Positions 62,258 through 64,000 of a stretch of DNA of 64,000 nt are shown piece by piece. Numbering within the stretch: position 1 is the first letter of the stretch; each line of letters begins with the position of its first letter. The stretch comes from CAWFXC01 sp963819735 (GTDB lineage: Bacteria > Actinomycetota > Acidimicrobiia > IMCC26256 > DASPTH01). The translations under genes and the position numbers were made by a program. Under the pieces are notes generated by a model. The model was not told the origin of the DNA. It saw only the letters and a list, made by a program, of their open reading frames with translations, and did not search any database. The stretch is from NCBI GenBank assembly GCA_963819735.1, contig CAWFXC010000001.1, positions 2,418,001 through 2,482,000 on the forward strand, written 5' to 3'.

Positions 62258-62971
62258 TTGTCGACCGCTGATGAGCAGCCGTACGTGCTCGTCGTCGACG
62301 ACGAGGAACACATCACCGAGATGCTCGCCATGGGCCTCGGGTTCAACGGCTTCGCGGTGGAGCGCGCCGCTTCGGGGCGCGGCGCCCTCGACAGCATCGA
62401 ACGGCGGCGGCCCGATCTCCTGGTGCTCGACGTGATGTTGCCGGATCTCGACGGCTTCGAGGTCGTCCGCCGCTTGCGGCTCACCGAAGGTGCGGGCACC
62501 CAGATCCCGGTGATCTTCCTCACCGCCCGCGACACCACCCGCGACAAGGTGGAGGGTCTGCGGCTCGGCAGCGACGACTACGTGACCAAGCCGTTCAGCA
62601 TCGAGGAGCTCATCGAACGGGTGAAGGCGGTCCTGCGGCGATCGGCAGGGATCGGTCCCGGCGCGCACCGCCTGACCTACGCCGACCTCGAGCTCGACGA
62701 GGACACGCGCGACGTCTGGAGAGCGGGCAAGCTCATCGAGCTCACGCCCACCGAGTACCGATTGCTCCACTACCTCCTGGCGAATGCGCGCCGCGTGCTC
62801 ACGCGCGACCAGATCCTCGAATCGGTGTGGGACTACTCGTTCGCCGGCAATGCCAGCGTGCTCGAGACTTACATCAGCTACCTGCGGCACAAGGTCGATC
62901 GGGTTGACCCGCCGCTCATCCACACCGTGCGCGGTGTCGGGTACAGCCTGCGGGTCCCGCCCGAACGCTGA
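62258..62971 (+). CDS. OmpR/PhoB-family response regulator
   Basis: 237 residues. Receiver domain with LVVDDEEHITEMLAMG, phosphorylated Asp in LLVLDVMLPDLDGFEV, Thr/Ser in VIFLTARD and Lys in DYVTKPFSIEEL. The C-terminal winged helix has IELTPTEYRLLHYLLANARR, VWDYSFAGNASVLETYISYL and HTVRGVGYSLR. TTG start at 62258 is chosen because AAGGAG lies 6 nt before it. Divergent from the GT2-GtrA gene by 66 bp and 131 bp before another GT39 gene. Probable partner of the kinase at 58829. Confidence 0.9.
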   Translation: MSTADEQPYVLVVDDEEHITEMLAMGLGFNGFAVERAASGRGALDSIERRRPDLLVLDVMLPDLDGFEVVRRLRLTEGAGTQIPVIFLTARDTTRDKVEGLRLGSDDYVTKPFSIEELIERVKAVLRRSAGIGPGAHRLTYADLELDEDTRDVWRAGKLIELTPTEYRLLHYLLANARRVLTRDQILESVWDYSFAGNASVLETYISYLRHKVDRVDPPLIHTVRGVGYSLRVPPER

Positions 62972-63102
62972 CCACCGCCGCGAGATCGATCATCACCGGC
63001 GTTCGACCGGAAGTCGGCGCGTTGGCTCAGCGCGTCCCAAGGATGGTCTGAGGAACGGATCCGATCATCGGCCCACGATTCATCCCGTGAGGAGCCGAGA
63101 CC

Positions 63103-64000
63103 GTGACCATCACCGATTCCACCCTCGCCGACCCGATCCCGGCGAGGTCGACTGTCGTCGACGGTCCCGACACGCGTCGCGTGACCACCACACCGGCCGC
63201 GCCGTCGGTGCCGACCGCGCCCCCGGCGCGTCGGCGCGTGTTCCACCGGCCGAGTCGCTCGGGGTGGATCGTGGCCGGCATCGCGCTCCTCGCGGCGGTT
63301 CTGTACGCGTGGGGGCTCTCGAAGGTCGGGTACGCGAACAGCTACTACACCGCGGCGGTGAAGAGCGGGAGCGTGAGCTGGAAGGCGTGGTTCTTCGGCT
63401 CGATCGACCCGGGCAGCTTCATCACCGTCGACAAGCCCCCGGCCGCGCTGTGGTTGATGGGTCTGTCGGCGCGCGTGTTCGGGTTCAGCACGTGGAGCAT
63501 GTTGCTGCCGGAAGCCGCGGCCGGTGTGGGCTCCGTCCTCATCCTGCATCGCCTCGTGCGACGTTGGATGGGCGACGCCGCCGCGCATCTCGCCGCGCTG
63601 GCATTGGCGTTGACGCCCGTCGCGGTGGCGATGTTCCGATACAACAACCCCGACGCGTTCCTCACCTTCCTGTGCCTCGCGGCCGCGTGGGCATTGTGGA
63701 CCGCGCTCGAGACCGGGCGCACCCGCTGGTTGGTGCTCTCGGCCGCGATCGTCGGTCTCGCGTTCGAGACGAAGATGTTGCAGGCGTTCCTGATCGTGCC
63801 CGCGTTCGTGCTCGTGTACGCGATCGCCGGCAAGCCGCGCTTCTGGAAGCGCATCGGCCAACTGGCGGCCGCGCTCGTCGCGCTCGTGGTGTCGTCGGGC
63901 TGGTGGGTCGCAGTGGTCGCGCTGTGGCCCGCGTCGGCGCGGCCGTACATCGGCAGTACCAGCGACAACTCCATCGTCAGCCTGGTGTTCGGATACAACG
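63103..64000 (+). CDS. GT39-family membrane glycosyltransferase, cut by window end
   Basis: At least 299 residues from GTG 63103 (GAGGAG upstream); the 3' part lies outside the window. GT-C core with SFITVDKPPAALWLMGLSAR (donor-site Asp) and MFRYNNPDAFLTFLCLAAAW, and the terminal visible part SARPYIGSTSDNSIVSLVFG matches the paralogue at 56717-58783. Its N-terminus has an extra Pro/Thr-rich segment before the first span. Probably regulated by the response regulator just upstream. Confidence 0.88.
   Translation, partial: MTITDSTLADPIPARSTVVDGPDTRRVTTTPAAPSVPTAPPARRRVFHRPSRSGWIVAGIALLAAVLYAWGLSKVGYANSYYTAAVKSGSVSWKAWFFGSIDPGSFITVDKPPAALWLMGLSARVFGFSTWSMLLPEAAAGVGSVLILHRLVRRWMGDAAAHLAALALALTPVAVAMFRYNNPDAFLTFLCLAAAWALWTALETGRTRWLVLSAAIVGLAFETKMLQAFLIVPAFVLVYAIAGKPRFWKRIGQLAAALVALVVSSGWWVAVVALWPASARPYIGSTSDNSIVSLVFGYN

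Overview
The window is a GC-rich, densely coded piece of an actinobacterial chromosome. GTG and TTG starts are common, and stop/start overlaps (GTGA, ATGA, TGATG) are frequent. Gene content (AtuA-type and DUF35/thiolase lipid catabolism, several P450s, mycothiol-type DinB, GtrA/GT39 envelope genes, WxL-type surface proteins) points to an uncultured Actinomycetota, perhaps Acidimicrobiia-like. That placement is inference; there is no rRNA here. Many genes between 6 and 38 kb carry single-base frame breaks that leave both halves family-like. They may be consensus indels of a draft or long-read assembly, or real decay.

Layout. 0-6 kb: housekeeping and stress genes (Flp-like pilin, otsA, hemerythrin, DUF2231-Rieske, SpoIIE phosphatase, iron-permease-like protein). 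6-14 kb: a surface or extracellular-matrix locus with a Ser/His (SipW/ER-type) signal peptidase joined to DUF5305, two exported proteins sharing an FTAS-type export signal, a GAF-GGDEF-EAL c-di-GMP enzyme, a WxL-like protein with a WxL-interacting partner, and a Cys-rich repeat protein. Three of these genes are preceded by copies of one conserved, hairpin-rich, roughly 110-nt leader element that I cannot assign to a known riboswitch class. 13.8-14.7 kb: a strong promoter, a structured leader and a matrixin-like lipoprotein.

14.7-23.2 kb: a LysR-controlled catabolic cluster (AtuA pair, ABC substrate-binding protein, SDR, nitrilase, CocE-type hydrolase, M20 amidohydrolase); the last three are frame-broken. 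23.2-24.5 kb: a scar of DUF3291, TetR and integrase remnants. 24.5-29.1 kb: a TetR/SDR divergon, small genes and a CAP protein. 29.1-34.6 kb: a sparsely coding region with tiny proteins, inverted repeats, a degenerate tRNA and an intact tRNA-Arg(CCG). 34.7-39.7 kb: a broken ABC substrate-binding protein, a hydrolase and an SDR truncated head-to-head at one junction, a frame-broken P450, and a redoxin with an in-frame TGA that looks like selenocysteine.

39.7-52.7 kb: SWIM/SNF2 pair, two M24 proteins (one lacking metal ligands), P450, DinB, MarR/MFS, and an operon of a DUF35 protein with two non-canonical thiolases. 52.8-64 kb: UppP, fatty acid hydroxylase family, RibD-C reductase, NudC, then an envelope glycosylation cluster (GT39, histidine kinase, GtrA, GT2-GtrA, response regulator, second GT39 cut by the window end).
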